Positions 8,974 through 18,107 of a stretch of DNA of 39,023 nucleotides are shown here, piece after piece. The notes under the pieces were generated by a model. That model made no database searches. It saw nothing but the letters and a program-made list of their open reading frames with translations, and was not told where the DNA came from. The DNA comes from Bacteroidales bacterium (GTDB lineage: Bacteria > Bacteroidota > Bacteroidia > Bacteroidales > VadinHA17). The stretch is taken from the NCBI GenBank assembly GCA_027067975.1, contig JAMOUS010000167.1:1-39023 (forward strand), in the 5' to 3' direction. The stretch's first letter is position 1. Each line of letters begins with the position of its first letter. The position numbers were made by a program, and so were the translations under genes.

Positions 8974-11340
8974 ATGATGAGGGTCAAGGAGAAAGAACCC
9001 GCCATGCGGCGGGAGAAAAAATATGTGATCGGTTTCTGGGTGTTGTATGGCCTGGGGATGTTTTCCATCGTGTTGGTCTTTGTCCTGATCTCCCTCGGCA
9101 AGCTGGGGCCCATGCCTACGTTCGAGGAGTTGGAAAATCCGAAGAAAAATGTGGCTTCGGAGGTATATTCGGAAGATGGGGTCTTGCTGGGGAAGTTCTA
9201 TGTACAGAACCGGGTGTGGGTCGATTACCGGGACATCTCGCCTTATGTGACGAAAGCGCTGGTGGCTACGGAGGATGTGCGTTTCTACCGGCATTCGGGC
9301 ATTGATGTCCGGGGTTTGGGGCGTGTGTTGGTGAAGACTTTTCTGATGGGGCAGCAGAGTGCCGGGGGGGGGAGTACGATCACCCAGCAGCTGGCTAAGA
9401 ACCTGTTCCCGAGGGACACTTCCCATGCACGTTTCGCTCCGGTCCGTATGGCCAAATTGGCACTGGTCAAGTTCAAGGAGTGGGTTACGGCGGTGAAGCT
9501 CGAACGCAGCTACACCAAGGAGGAGATCATCGACATGTATCTCAATGTGTTCGACTTCCTTTACCAGGCCGTGGGGATCCATTCGGCGGCGGAGATCTAT
9601 TTTCAGACCACCCCAGATTCGTTGACCCTTGAGCAGGCGGCCATGCTGGTGGGGATGGTGAAGAACCCGGCATATTACAATCCCGTCCGGCGGCCGGAGG
9701 TGACCCTGCGGCGACGGAACGTCGTGCTCGCCCAGATGCTGAAATACGGTTTCATCGACCGCGCCACGTACGATTCCGTCAAGCAACTGCCCCTGGGTGT
9801 ACATCTGAAGATCGAAAGCCATAACGAAGGACTGGCCCCTTATTTGCGGGAATACATCCGTACCACGATGATGAAAAGCTATCCGGAGCGGGAGTACTTC
9901 CTCACCGACGAGCAATATGAGGAGGCGCTCTACCAGTGGGAGCATGATCCTTTGTACGGGTGGTGCCACAAGAACAAAAAGCCTGACGGCAGCGACTATA
10001 ACATTTACAGTGACGGTCTGAAGATCTACACCACCATCAATTCGGTGTTCCAGCGTTATGCCGAAGAGGCGGTCCGGGAACATCTGGGAGGGGAGTTGCA
10101 GGAGGCCTTTTTCAAGGATGTGAAAAACAACCGCCATCCGCCTTTTTCGGATGATCTGAAGCCTTCGCAGATCCGGGAGATCATGGACCGGGCGATGCGT
10201 CGCACCGACCGTTATCGCCGCCTGCGCAGGCAGGGGGTGCCCATGGACACCATCATCCGGATTTTCAACACACCCGTGCCGATGAAGGTCTTCTCCTGGA
10301 AAGGGATCATCGACACGGTGATGTCGCCGATGGACTCACTGCGGTATTACAAGTTTTACATCCGTTCGGGGATGATGAGCTTCGATCCGCATACGGGGTA
10401 TGTGAAAGCCTATGTAGGCGGGCCGGATTTTCGGTTCTTCAAGTTCGATGCGGTGATCAAGCAAAAGCGCCAGGTGGGGAGTACGATCAAGCCTTTCCTC
10501 TATACCCTGGCGATGCAGGACGGCTATACGCCCTGCTACAAGGTGCCCGACATTCCCCAGGTGTTCAAGGTGAACGATACGGTCTGGATCCCCAAAAGCA
10601 CCGGCAGAAAGGAGTACTGGGGCAAGATGGTCACGCTCAAGTGGGGCCTGGCCAACTCGGAAAACTACATCTCAGCCTGGTTGATGAAACAATTCAATCC
10701 GCAGTCGGTGATCAACATCATGCGGAAAATGGGCATTCGCAGCCATATCGATCCGGTTTATTCCATTTTTCTGGGCACTTCCGATCTGAGCCTGTATGAG
10801 TTGACGGGGGCGTACGGCACCTTTGCCAACAAGGGGGTGTTCGTACAACCGATCTTTGTCAGCCGCATCGAGGACAAGACGGGCAATACCATCTCCACTT
10901 TCCGACCCTATTTCAACGAGGCGATCAGTGAAAAGGATGCTTACCAGATGATCAACCTCCTGGAAGGAGTGGTGAAGGAGGGGACAGCCATCCGGCTGCG
11001 GTACAAGTACGGACTGATGAACCAGATCGGTGGCAAGACGGGCACCACCCAGAACCATTCCGACGGATGGTTCATCGGGGTCACGCCGAGTCTGGTAACG
11101 GGGGTATGGACCGGTTGGGAGGACCGTTCCGTCCATTTCCGCACCCTGCACCTGGGACAGGGTGCCAATATGGCCCTTCCTATTTTCGCCCTTTACATGA
11201 AAAAGATCTATGAAGATCCGCAGTACGGGATTCTGCAGACCGAAGAGTTCGAGCCGCCTCCCGATTTCGACATCAATCTCGATTGCGATGAGGCGACCGT
11301 CCCCTCTCCCGTAAATGAGCTGGATGATCTGATCCGGTAG
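8974..11340 (+). CDS. Class A penicillin-binding protein (PBP1A-type transglycosylase/transpeptidase)
   Basis: VATEDVRFYRHSGIDVRGL, GGGSTITQQLAKNLFPRD, GRKEYWGKMVTLKWGLANSEN, GGKTGTTQNHSDGWFIG. Alternative start at 9004 (MRREKKYVIGF). Confidence 0.92.
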   Translation: MMRVKEKEPAMRREKKYVIGFWVLYGLGMFSIVLVFVLISLGKLGPMPTFEELENPKKNVASEVYSEDGVLLGKFYVQNRVWVDYRDISPYVTKALVATEDVRFYRHSGIDVRGLGRVLVKTFLMGQQSAGGGSTITQQLAKNLFPRDTSHARFAPVRMAKLALVKFKEWVTAVKLERSYTKEEIIDMYLNVFDFLYQAVGIHSAAEIYFQTTPDSLTLEQAAMLVGMVKNPAYYNPVRRPEVTLRRRNVVLAQMLKYGFIDRATYDSVKQLPLGVHLKIESHNEGLAPYLREYIRTTMMKSYPEREYFLTDEQYEEALYQWEHDPLYGWCHKNKKPDGSDYNIYSDGLKIYTTINSVFQRYAEEAVREHLGGELQEAFFKDVKNNRHPPFSDDLKPSQIREIMDRAMRRTDRYRRLRRQGVPMDTIIRIFNTPVPMKVFSWKGIIDTVMSPMDSLRYYKFYIRSGMMSFDPHTGYVKAYVGGPDFRFFKFDAVIKQKRQVGSTIKPFLYTLAMQDGYTPCYKVPDIPQVFKVNDTVWIPKSTGRKEYWGKMVTLKWGLANSENYISAWLMKQFNPQSVINIMRKMGIRSHIDPVYSIFLGTSDLSLYELTGAYGTFANKGVFVQPIFVSRIEDKTGNTISTFRPYFNEAISEKDAYQMINLLEGVVKEGTAIRLRYKYGLMNQIGGKTGTTQNHSDGWFIGVTPSLVTGVWTGWEDRSVHFRTLHLGQGANMALPIFALYMKKIYEDPQYGILQTEEFEPPPDFDINLDCDEATVPSPVNELDDLIR

Positions 11341-11352
11341 GAAGGGGCCGGT

Positions 11353-12072
11353 TCAGCGGACCACGGCACGACCGGCCTGGGCGAACACCTTTTTCAGCAG
11401 CTCTGTCGTACGGGCTTTCGGATCTTCCCGGATCAGTTTCTCCTGTTCGGCCACTTTCACGAACAGGCCGTCGATCGCCTTTTGGGTCACATAGAGCGGC
11501 AGGTCGGTCTCCACCTTCTTTGTGAAAGGCAGTTTGTCATAGGCGGTGGTGACCTTTTTCCAGTAATCGGCCACGTGCATGGTGTTGAGTACCTTTTCGA
11601 TGTCGGGTTTGAAAGCGGCCACGAGTTGGTCGTAGGTCTTGGCCCGGAAATAGTCGGTGGCGGCGTGTTCGTTGCCGTTGAGGATTCCCACGGCATCGGC
11701 GATGGTCATCTGGCGTATGGCGTCGTAGAAGATGGGGCCGGCCTTGGTGACGGCCTTTTCGGCCGCGTGGTTCATCTGCTCGACGAAGTTGTCCACCAGT
11801 TTCCCGAGGCCGAGGGTGCGTAATTTTTCTTCGACGAACTGCACCTCTTCGGGGAAGGGGATCTTCACCTCGTCATCGAGGTAGAAGCCGTTTTCCCGGG
11901 CCAGTTGGGTCACAGCCTTTTCGGTGCCGATGCGCAGGGCTTCCTTGAGGGCCTTCACCACCTCGTCTTTTGTCAGGGTTCCGCCCGTGGGCAGTTCCAG
12001 TTGCTGCAATACGTCGCAGCGGTTCATGGTGATCAGTATTAGCAGCGAAGAGAGCAGAACGAGCTTTTTCAT
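11353..12072 (-). CDS. DUF4197-family protein, probable lipoprotein/secreted
   Basis: 239 aa; N-terminal hydrophobic segment and Cys; body (PTGGTLTKDEVVKALKEALRIGTEKAV... DAVGILNGNEHAATDYFRAKTYDQL) fits DUF4197. Confidence 0.8.
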   Translation of the reverse strand: MKKLVLLSSLLILITMNRCDVLQQLELPTGGTLTKDEVVKALKEALRIGTEKAVTQLARENGFYLDDEVKIPFPEEVQFVEEKLRTLGLGKLVDNFVEQMNHAAEKAVTKAGPIFYDAIRQMTIADAVGILNGNEHAATDYFRAKTYDQLVAAFKPDIEKVLNTMHVADYWKKVTTAYDKLPFTKKVETDLPLYVTQKAIDGLFVKVAEQEKLIREDPKARTTELLKKVFAQAGRAVVR

Positions 12073-13448
12073 GGTTCCGGTTTTTTGGGGTTGAACAAAT
12101 ATTTTACCATCTCTTCGACCCGCTTCACCGGGACGAGGGTGATGGGGTGTTTTCCTTGGGGGATCTTGTCCCGGCTGTACCCGGAGATCAAGATCTTTTC
12201 AAATCCGAGGCGGGCGGCTTCGCCGATGCGTTGTTCGAGACGGGTGACGGGGCGTATTTCGCCCGAGAGACCCACTTCAGCGGCAAAGGCGAGGGAGGGT
12301 GGGATGGCGATGTCGAGATAAGAGGAAAGGATGGCGGCGGTGACGGCCAGGTCGAGGGCGGGGTCGTCGACGCGCAGGCCACCGGCGATATTGAGGAAGA
12401 CATCGCGCGCCGACAGGCGGAAGCCTGCCCTTTTTTCGAGGACGGCCAGCAGCATGTGGAGGCGCCGCACGTCGAAGCAGGTGGTGGTACGTTGTGGTGT
12501 GCCGTAGACGGCGGGGCTCACCAGGGCCTGCACCTCCAGTAGGAAGGGGCGGGCGCCGTCGAGGGTGGCGGCCGTGGCGATGCCGCTGAGGGAGCTGTCC
12601 AGGTGAGAGAGGAGCAGCTCGGAAGGGTTCAGTACTTCGCGGAGACCCTCTTCGTGCATTTCGAAGAGGGCCAGCTCCGAGGCGGCCCCGAAACGGTTCT
12701 TCAGCACCCGCAGGATGCGGAAGAAGAAGCGGGGGTCGCCCTCGAACTGCAGCACCACGTCGACGATATGTTCCAGCACCTTGGGGCCGGCGAGGGTCCC
12801 TTCTTTGGTGATGTGGCCGATGAGCAGGACGGGGATGCCGCTCTCTTTGGCCAGGGCCAGCAGACGGGCGGCGCACTCGCGTATCTGGGTCACCGTGCCG
12901 GCGGGGGTGTCGAGGCTTTCGGTGGTGAGTGTCTGGATCGAGTCGACCACCATTAGGGCAGGCTGCAACTGTTCGGCCTGGTGGAGGATTTCCTCGAGGC
13001 GTGTCTCGGCGAAGATGAGGGTGTTCTCCTGGGGCAGGCCCAGCCTGTCGGCGCGCATCTTGATCTGTTCGGCATTCTCCTCGCCGGAGACGTAGAGGGT
13101 GGTGCCTTCGCGCAGTTGCAGGCACATCTGCAGGGCGAGGGTCGACTTGCCGATGCCGGGTTCACCGCCCAGGAGGATGAGTGTGCCGGGAACGATGCCG
13201 CCGCCGAGGACCCTGTCGACCTCGCCGATGCCGCTATGCAGGCGGCGTCGTACGGGGGAGGTGACCTCATGCAGGGGACGCGGCGGCTCGGCGGAGGTGC
13301 TCTTCCGCCCGGGCCGTCGCGATGTGGCGGGGGCCACCGTCTCTTCCGCGTAGGTGTTCCACTCCCCGCATACCGGGCAGCGTCCCACCCACTTGGGCGA
13401 CTCGGCACCGCAGTTGCGGCATACCCATACGGTGCGTTTTTTTGCCAT
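12069..13448 (-). CDS. radA: DNA repair protein RadA (Sms)
   Basis: N-terminal zinc motif CRNCGAESPKWVGRCPVCGEW; Walker A GGEPGIGKSTL; KNRFGAASELALFEM; overlaps next CDS by 4 bp. Confidence 0.97.
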   Translation of the reverse strand: MAKKRTVWVCRNCGAESPKWVGRCPVCGEWNTYAEETVAPATSRRPGRKSTSAEPPRPLHEVTSPVRRRLHSGIGEVDRVLGGGIVPGTLILLGGEPGIGKSTLALQMCLQLREGTTLYVSGEENAEQIKMRADRLGLPQENTLIFAETRLEEILHQAEQLQPALMVVDSIQTLTTESLDTPAGTVTQIRECAARLLALAKESGIPVLLIGHITKEGTLAGPKVLEHIVDVVLQFEGDPRFFFRILRVLKNRFGAASELALFEMHEEGLREVLNPSELLLSHLDSSLSGIATAATLDGARPFLLEVQALVSPAVYGTPQRTTTCFDVRRLHMLLAVLEKRAGFRLSARDVFLNIAGGLRVDDPALDLAVTAAILSSYLDIAIPPSLAFAAEVGLSGEIRPVTRLEQRIGEAARLGFEKILISGYSRDKIPQGKHPITLVPVKRVEEMVKYLFNPKKPEP

Positions 13449-13505
13449 AGCTCCTGTTCAGGGAACGTAAAGATACGAAAAAGTCGGCAGGGCTTATCCC
13501 CTCTT

Positions 13506-14519
13506 TTATTGCGTGTCGGGGAGCGGGGGCTCGCGTCTTTTAATCATCACCACCATCATCATCGAGAAAGCGCCCACGACGAGGATGAGAAGTGTTTGCG
13601 ACTCATGGGCGATGGTGGCCAGGGCAAGGCCGGTCTCCCGGGGGATGCCGTAGAGGGTCAGGGCGGTCGAGACGATGAGGTGGTAGGCCCCCAGCCCTCC
13701 CTGCACCGGCACTACCATGCCGAAGCTGCCCACCACCAGGAGGAAGAGCCCGTCGACGGCCGTGAGCGACGAGGTGCCCGGCAGCGTGTACACCACCAGC
13801 CAGGCGGTCAGATAATACATCCCCCAGATCAAAAGGGAGGAGAGCAGAAACAGGCCCGGGTGCTCCATCCGGAGGATCGTGTGCATGCCTTGCAGGATCC
13901 CCCTCAAAAAATCCCGCATCCGCCGGAAGAGGGTCATATGCCGGAAATACCAGAGGAGATAGGCAGTGGCGGCCAGGAAGAGGAGCAGCGCCGCCCACAC
14001 CCAGGGGTGGGGACCCTCCACCAGGGAGGAGATGCGTTTGCCGAGGGGGGTGAAGATCTGGTCGCGGAAAAAGGCCCCGAAGAATTGGATCTTGATCAGG
14101 AAAGTGAGGAGGGTAAGGAGCATGAGGATGAGCATATCGACGATGCGTTCGGTGATGACGGTGCCGATGAGTTTGTCGAAGGGGATGCGGTCGGTGCGGG
14201 TGAGGGAGCCGCAGCGGGCCACCTCTCCCAGGCGGGGGAGGGCCAGGTTGGCCAGGTATCCTGACATTACGGCATAGAAGGTATGACTGAGAGGGGGGTC
14301 GTAGCCCAAAGGACGGATGAGAAGTTTCCAGCGCCAGGCGCGGAAGAGGTGGCTCAGCAATCCCAGCGGGAGAAGGAGGGCCAGCCACCCGTAACGGGCA
14401 TGCCGGAGGTCATTCCACACTCCCTCCGTATCGATGTCGCGGAAAGCCAGATAGAGCAGGAAAAGGGCGAAAGCCAGGAAGAGCAGAGAGCGGAAAGTCT
14501 TGAGGATTTGTGGCTTCAA
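13506..14519 (-). CDS. Lysylphosphatidylglycerol synthase TM-region / YbhN-family membrane protein
   Basis: 337 aa, many TM segments; AWRWKLLIRPLGYDPPLSHTFYAVMSGYLANLALPRLGEVARCGSLTRTDRIPFDKLIGTVITERIVD motif. Confidence 0.85.
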   Translation of the reverse strand: MKPQILKTFRSLLFLAFALFLLYLAFRDIDTEGVWNDLRHARYGWLALLLPLGLLSHLFRAWRWKLLIRPLGYDPPLSHTFYAVMSGYLANLALPRLGEVARCGSLTRTDRIPFDKLIGTVITERIVDMLILMLLTLLTFLIKIQFFGAFFRDQIFTPLGKRISSLVEGPHPWVWAALLLFLAATAYLLWYFRHMTLFRRMRDFLRGILQGMHTILRMEHPGLFLLSSLLIWGMYYLTAWLVVYTLPGTSSLTAVDGLFLLVVGSFGMVVPVQGGLGAYHLIVSTALTLYGIPRETGLALATIAHESQTLLILVVGAFSMMMVVMIKRREPPLPDTQ

Positions 14520-14525
14520 GACGGG

Positions 14526-14879
14526 CTACTTTACGAGTTTGTTGGTGGCGGTGTCGGGGAAGACGAGGGTGGGTTTGAACGAACGGGCCTCCTCGGGGGT
14601 GAGGAAAGCATAGGAGATGATGATGATGACATCGCCGACGGCGGCTTTGCGGGCGGCGGGGCCGTTGAGGCAGATGGCGCCGGAGCCGCGCTCGCCGCGG
14701 ATGACATAAGTCTCCAACCGCTCACCGTTGTTGATGTTCACCACCTGCACCTTCTCGTTCTCCATGATGTTGGCCGCCTCCATCAGCTCCTCGTCGATGG
14801 TGATGCTGCCCACATATTGCAGGTTGGCCTCGGTGACCGTCACCTTGTGTATTTTCGATTTGACGACCTCGATCCACAT
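14526..14879 (-). CDS. panD: Aspartate 1-decarboxylase
   Basis: 117 aa; [32 protein letters not shown] with the GS self-processing site. Confidence 0.96.
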   Translation of the reverse strand: MWIEVVKSKIHKVTVTEANLQYVGSITIDEELMEAANIMENEKVQVVNINNGERLETYVIRGERGSGAICLNGPAARKAAVGDVIIIISYAFLTPEEARSFKPTLVFPDTATNKLVK

Positions 14880-14955
14880 AACGTTGCAAATATACGCATT
14901 CTTTCAGTAGGTTGTTCTCAGTGATTTGTAACAAAAACAATGCCTGGATGCGGTA

Positions 14956-15804
14956 TCAGTCGAAAGGGATGTTGTCGATGAGCCGCACGTCGCCGGCCCA
15001 GACGGCGGTGAGGGCTCTTTTGGGGCCGGGGTCATCCCAGTGCCGGGCAGGGCGGAAAGTGTCGGCACGGACGATACGGAAATATTCGGTGCGCAAGGCG
15101 GGTGCCTCGTCGATGCGGGAGATGGCCCACTTCTCCAGCTCGGGGAAAGGCATCTCCTTTCTTTTCCTGTAGGCTTCCAACAGCGTTTCATAGATGCGGG
15201 GAGCCTGCCGGCGAGCTTCCTCGCTGAGGCGAAGGTTGCGGGAGCTCATGGCCAGCCCGTCCTTTTCGCGGATGATGGGACAGGGAACGATCTCCACCGG
15301 CAGCGAAAGGAGATGCACCATCCTGCGGATGACGGCCAATTGCTGGAAGTCTTTTTCCCCAAAATAAGCGCGGGCGGGGCGTACCAGCCCGAAGAGGCGG
15401 CTCACCACCTGCGCGACGCCCTGGAAATGACCCGGACGGAAGGCCCCTTCGAGAAGGGTGTCGAGGTCGCCCAGGTCGAAATGGCGGTGATCAGGTTCCG
15501 GGTAGATCGTCTTCTCGTCGGGCAGGAAGACCACATCGTCACCCCGTAGCAGGTTTTCCAGAAGAGCGAGGTCATGCCCCGGCATGCGGGGATAGCGGCG
15601 CAGGTCCTCGGGGTCGTTGAATTGGGTGGGATTGACGAAGATCGAGACCACCGTGACCGTGTCACGGGGCAAGGAGCAGCGAATCAGGGAGAGATGCCCT
15701 TCGTGGAGGGCCCCCATGGTCGGCACAAAACCGATCTTCGCTCCTGTCCTCCGGAATGGGGCAAGGGCTTCGTCAAGTTCGTCAGGAAACTGTACCGTGC
15801 GCAT
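14956..15804 (-). CDS. panC: Pantothenate synthetase
   Basis: GFVPTMGALHEGHLSLI, FVNPTQFNDPEDL, FGEKDFQQLAVIRRMV, MSSRNLRLS. Confidence 0.97.
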   Translation of the reverse strand: MRTVQFPDELDEALAPFRRTGAKIGFVPTMGALHEGHLSLIRCSLPRDTVTVVSIFVNPTQFNDPEDLRRYPRMPGHDLALLENLLRGDDVVFLPDEKTIYPEPDHRHFDLGDLDTLLEGAFRPGHFQGVAQVVSRLFGLVRPARAYFGEKDFQQLAVIRRMVHLLSLPVEIVPCPIIREKDGLAMSSRNLRLSEEARRQAPRIYETLLEAYRKRKEMPFPELEKWAISRIDEAPALRTEYFRIVRADTFRPARHWDDPGPKRALTAVWAGDVRLIDNIPFD

Positions 15805-15891
15805 GGTCTGCCGGTTACTTCAAAAACTTCTCGTTCAGTGCGCTATCCTCTTTACCTTCAGGAATAAAACGCAAATATGAATAAAATTTAC

Positions 15892-15899
15892 TATCTTTG
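15892..15899 (+). promoter_or_regulatory. Candidate Bacteroidetes -7 element (TATCTTTG)
   Basis: TATCTTTG in the panC/GT5 divergent gap, about 100 nt upstream of the GT5-like CDS. Confidence 0.5.
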
Positions 15900-16000
15900 C
15901 ATGAAAATTTCAGGAAAAAGAAAAGGTTTTTCTGAAGTTCCGGCGCAGGGGATCGTAAGTGCCTGTGAGAGGGGCTGTTGAACGGAAAAAAGATCGCAGG

Positions 16001-16831
16001 ATGAAAAAGTACAAGGTTCTTTATGTTTCCCAGGAGATTACCCCCTATCTTCCTGAGAGTGAGATATCGAAGGTGGCGCGTTATCTGCCGCAGGGGGTTC
16101 AGGAGCGGGGGAACGAGATCCGGACATTCATGCCCAAATACGGGAACATCAACGAACGCCGCAACCAACTGCATGAGGTGATTCGCCTGTCGGGGATGAA
16201 CATCATCATCGATGAGACCGACCATCCTCTCATCATCAAGGTGGCATCGATCCAGGCTGCACGGATGCAGGTATATTTTATCGAGAACGAAGACTATTTC
16301 CAGCGCAAGTTCGTTCTTGAGGATGAGGAAGGCAAGCCTTTCGAGGACAATGATGAGCGGGCGATCTTCTTTGCCCGAGGGGTGTTGGAAACGGTGAAAA
16401 AGTTGCGCTGGGCCCCCGACATTGTCCATTGTCTGGGATGGTTCGGCGCCTTGGTACCGCTGTACCTGAAAAAGGCTTATCAGGATGATCCGATCTTTTC
16501 GAATGTGAAAGTGGTTTATTCGGTCTATAACGACAAGTTCGAGGGGGCGCTCCGGTCGGAGTTCCGGGAGAAACTGATGCTCGAAGGCATCACGCAGGAG
16601 GACCTGCGGGTGATGGAGGAACCTACCTGGGAAGGGGTGATGCGTCTGGCCCTGGAGCACTCTGATGCCGTGATCTATGGCAGCAAAGAGGTCGATACTG
16701 CAGTAGAGGCGTTCGTACGGGAAAAAGGAATGCCGGTGCTGGAATATCAGGATGAGGAGCACTATCTCGATGCTTATACACATTTTTATGACACCGTTTT
16801 AAATGGGAAAGCTCATGCAGAGGATCAGTAG
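16001..16831 (+). CDS. Glycogen/starch synthase N-terminal (GT5) domain protein, short form
   Basis: 276 aa from MKKYKVLYVSQEITPYLPESEISKVARYLPQGVQERGNEIRTFMPKYGNINERR; matches only the N-terminal half of GT5 synthases. Confidence 0.8.
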   Translation: MKKYKVLYVSQEITPYLPESEISKVARYLPQGVQERGNEIRTFMPKYGNINERRNQLHEVIRLSGMNIIIDETDHPLIIKVASIQAARMQVYFIENEDYFQRKFVLEDEEGKPFEDNDERAIFFARGVLETVKKLRWAPDIVHCLGWFGALVPLYLKKAYQDDPIFSNVKVVYSVYNDKFEGALRSEFREKLMLEGITQEDLRVMEEPTWEGVMRLALEHSDAVIYGSKEVDTAVEAFVREKGMPVLEYQDEEHYLDAYTHFYDTVLNGKAHAEDQ

Positions 16832-18098
16832 GGCAAGACGGTGGTGGAAGGTTTCCGTGCCGGCAGTGGTGGTGCTTTTCTCTTTCTTTCTTATCGTCGC
16901 ATGTGAGGATGATCCCACGGACATCGGTCTGGAACTGAAAAGTGCTTTGGGCAAGGTACAACCGGTGTATGTGGATACGCTGCGGGTCTACAGTTCGACC
17001 TGGTCGCGCGATTCGATGCGTACCGACCACTCTTCGAGCCTGATCCTGGGAAATATCCTGGATCCCGTCTTCGGGTGGACGGATGCTTCGTTCGTCACAC
17101 AATACCGGCTGACGGCTCCCTGGATACCTGGGAACAATGCGGATGTCGACTCGGTGAAGCTCTTCCTGGTGATCGGGGACTATACCGGCAATGAGGTCAC
17201 CCCCATGACGGTGGATGTGTATGAGTCGTTCCGGCATATCCGTTATGATACGGTCTACTATTCCAACTTTGAAATGTACGACTCGATCAGTGTATGGCCG
17301 GTAGGTTCGGCCACCTTTCATCCCGAAGACACGATGGTGGTGGTCTATCTCTCGAAGACCTTCGGGCGGCGCATCATCCGGGATACGGCGGCATTACAGG
17401 ACAATAAGATCTTCACCGACCATTTCCCGGGATTGTACATCACCACACGAAAGAGTGGGGCTCTGGGCGAGGGGGGCTTTGCCAAGGTCAACCTGCTGGA
17501 TGCCAAGACCTATCTGGCGATCTATTATCATAACGACCTGGCCGATAAACTGACTTATGGTTTCGGCATCAACACTTACTGTGCACGCATCGGTCTTTAC
17601 AAGCATCATTACGATGAGGCTCCGCCCGAGACAGCCGTCCGCTATCTCGACCAGGAAAAGGAAGACACGGTCCTCTACGTCCAGGGTCTTGCCGGTGTCT
17701 ACAGCAAGCTTACCATCCCCGGCCTGCAGCGCTATCGTGATTCGCTGGTGGTGCTGAACAATGTACGGCTGGTGATCCCCTTTCACAACGACCCCATGGG
17801 AGCGATCATGCGAAAGCCTTCCATTCTGGCCTTGCGGGTACGGCTGGGCGACTCCCTCTTCATCGATGTGGCCGATCGGCAGGTGCCCGACCTCTATAAC
17901 GGGAGATACGACGAGGAGAAAGAGGAATATGTGATCAACTTCACCGCCCAGGTACAGCAATACCTCCTGAAACATAACGACGACCTTTCTTTTTATTTGA
18001 TGACCGATTATCCGGCCTTCGACATGGAGCGGGTGGTGCTTAACGGCTGGAACAACAGCCGGCCCCTCAAGCTGATCCTCATTTACACCGAGTTGTAG
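16803..18098 (+). CDS. DUF4270-family lipoprotein
   Basis: 431 aa; lipobox-like FFLIVACEDD; PTDIGLELKSALGKVQPVYVDTLRVYSSTWSRDSMRTDHSSSLILGNILDPVFG; overlaps upstream CDS by 29 bp. Confidence 0.85.
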   Translation: MGKLMQRISRARRWWKVSVPAVVVLFSFFLIVACEDDPTDIGLELKSALGKVQPVYVDTLRVYSSTWSRDSMRTDHSSSLILGNILDPVFGWTDASFVTQYRLTAPWIPGNNADVDSVKLFLVIGDYTGNEVTPMTVDVYESFRHIRYDTVYYSNFEMYDSISVWPVGSATFHPEDTMVVVYLSKTFGRRIIRDTAALQDNKIFTDHFPGLYITTRKSGALGEGGFAKVNLLDAKTYLAIYYHNDLADKLTYGFGINTYCARIGLYKHHYDEAPPETAVRYLDQEKEDTVLYVQGLAGVYSKLTIPGLQRYRDSLVVLNNVRLVIPFHNDPMGAIMRKPSILALRVRLGDSLFIDVADRQVPDLYNGRYDEEKEEYVINFTAQVQQYLLKHNDDLSFYLMTDYPAFDMERVVLNGWNNSRPLKLILIYTEL

Positions 18099-18107
18099 GC
18101 GGAGCGG

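Noticed and set aside
8959-10137. 392-aa minus-strand ORF inside the PBP gene
   Set aside because: Antisense to strong PBP motifs; no recognisable protein features.
13544-13564. Run encoding HHHHHHR on the plus strand
   Set aside because: Antisense of the methionine/valine-rich end of the YbhN-family membrane protein; not a plus-strand gene.
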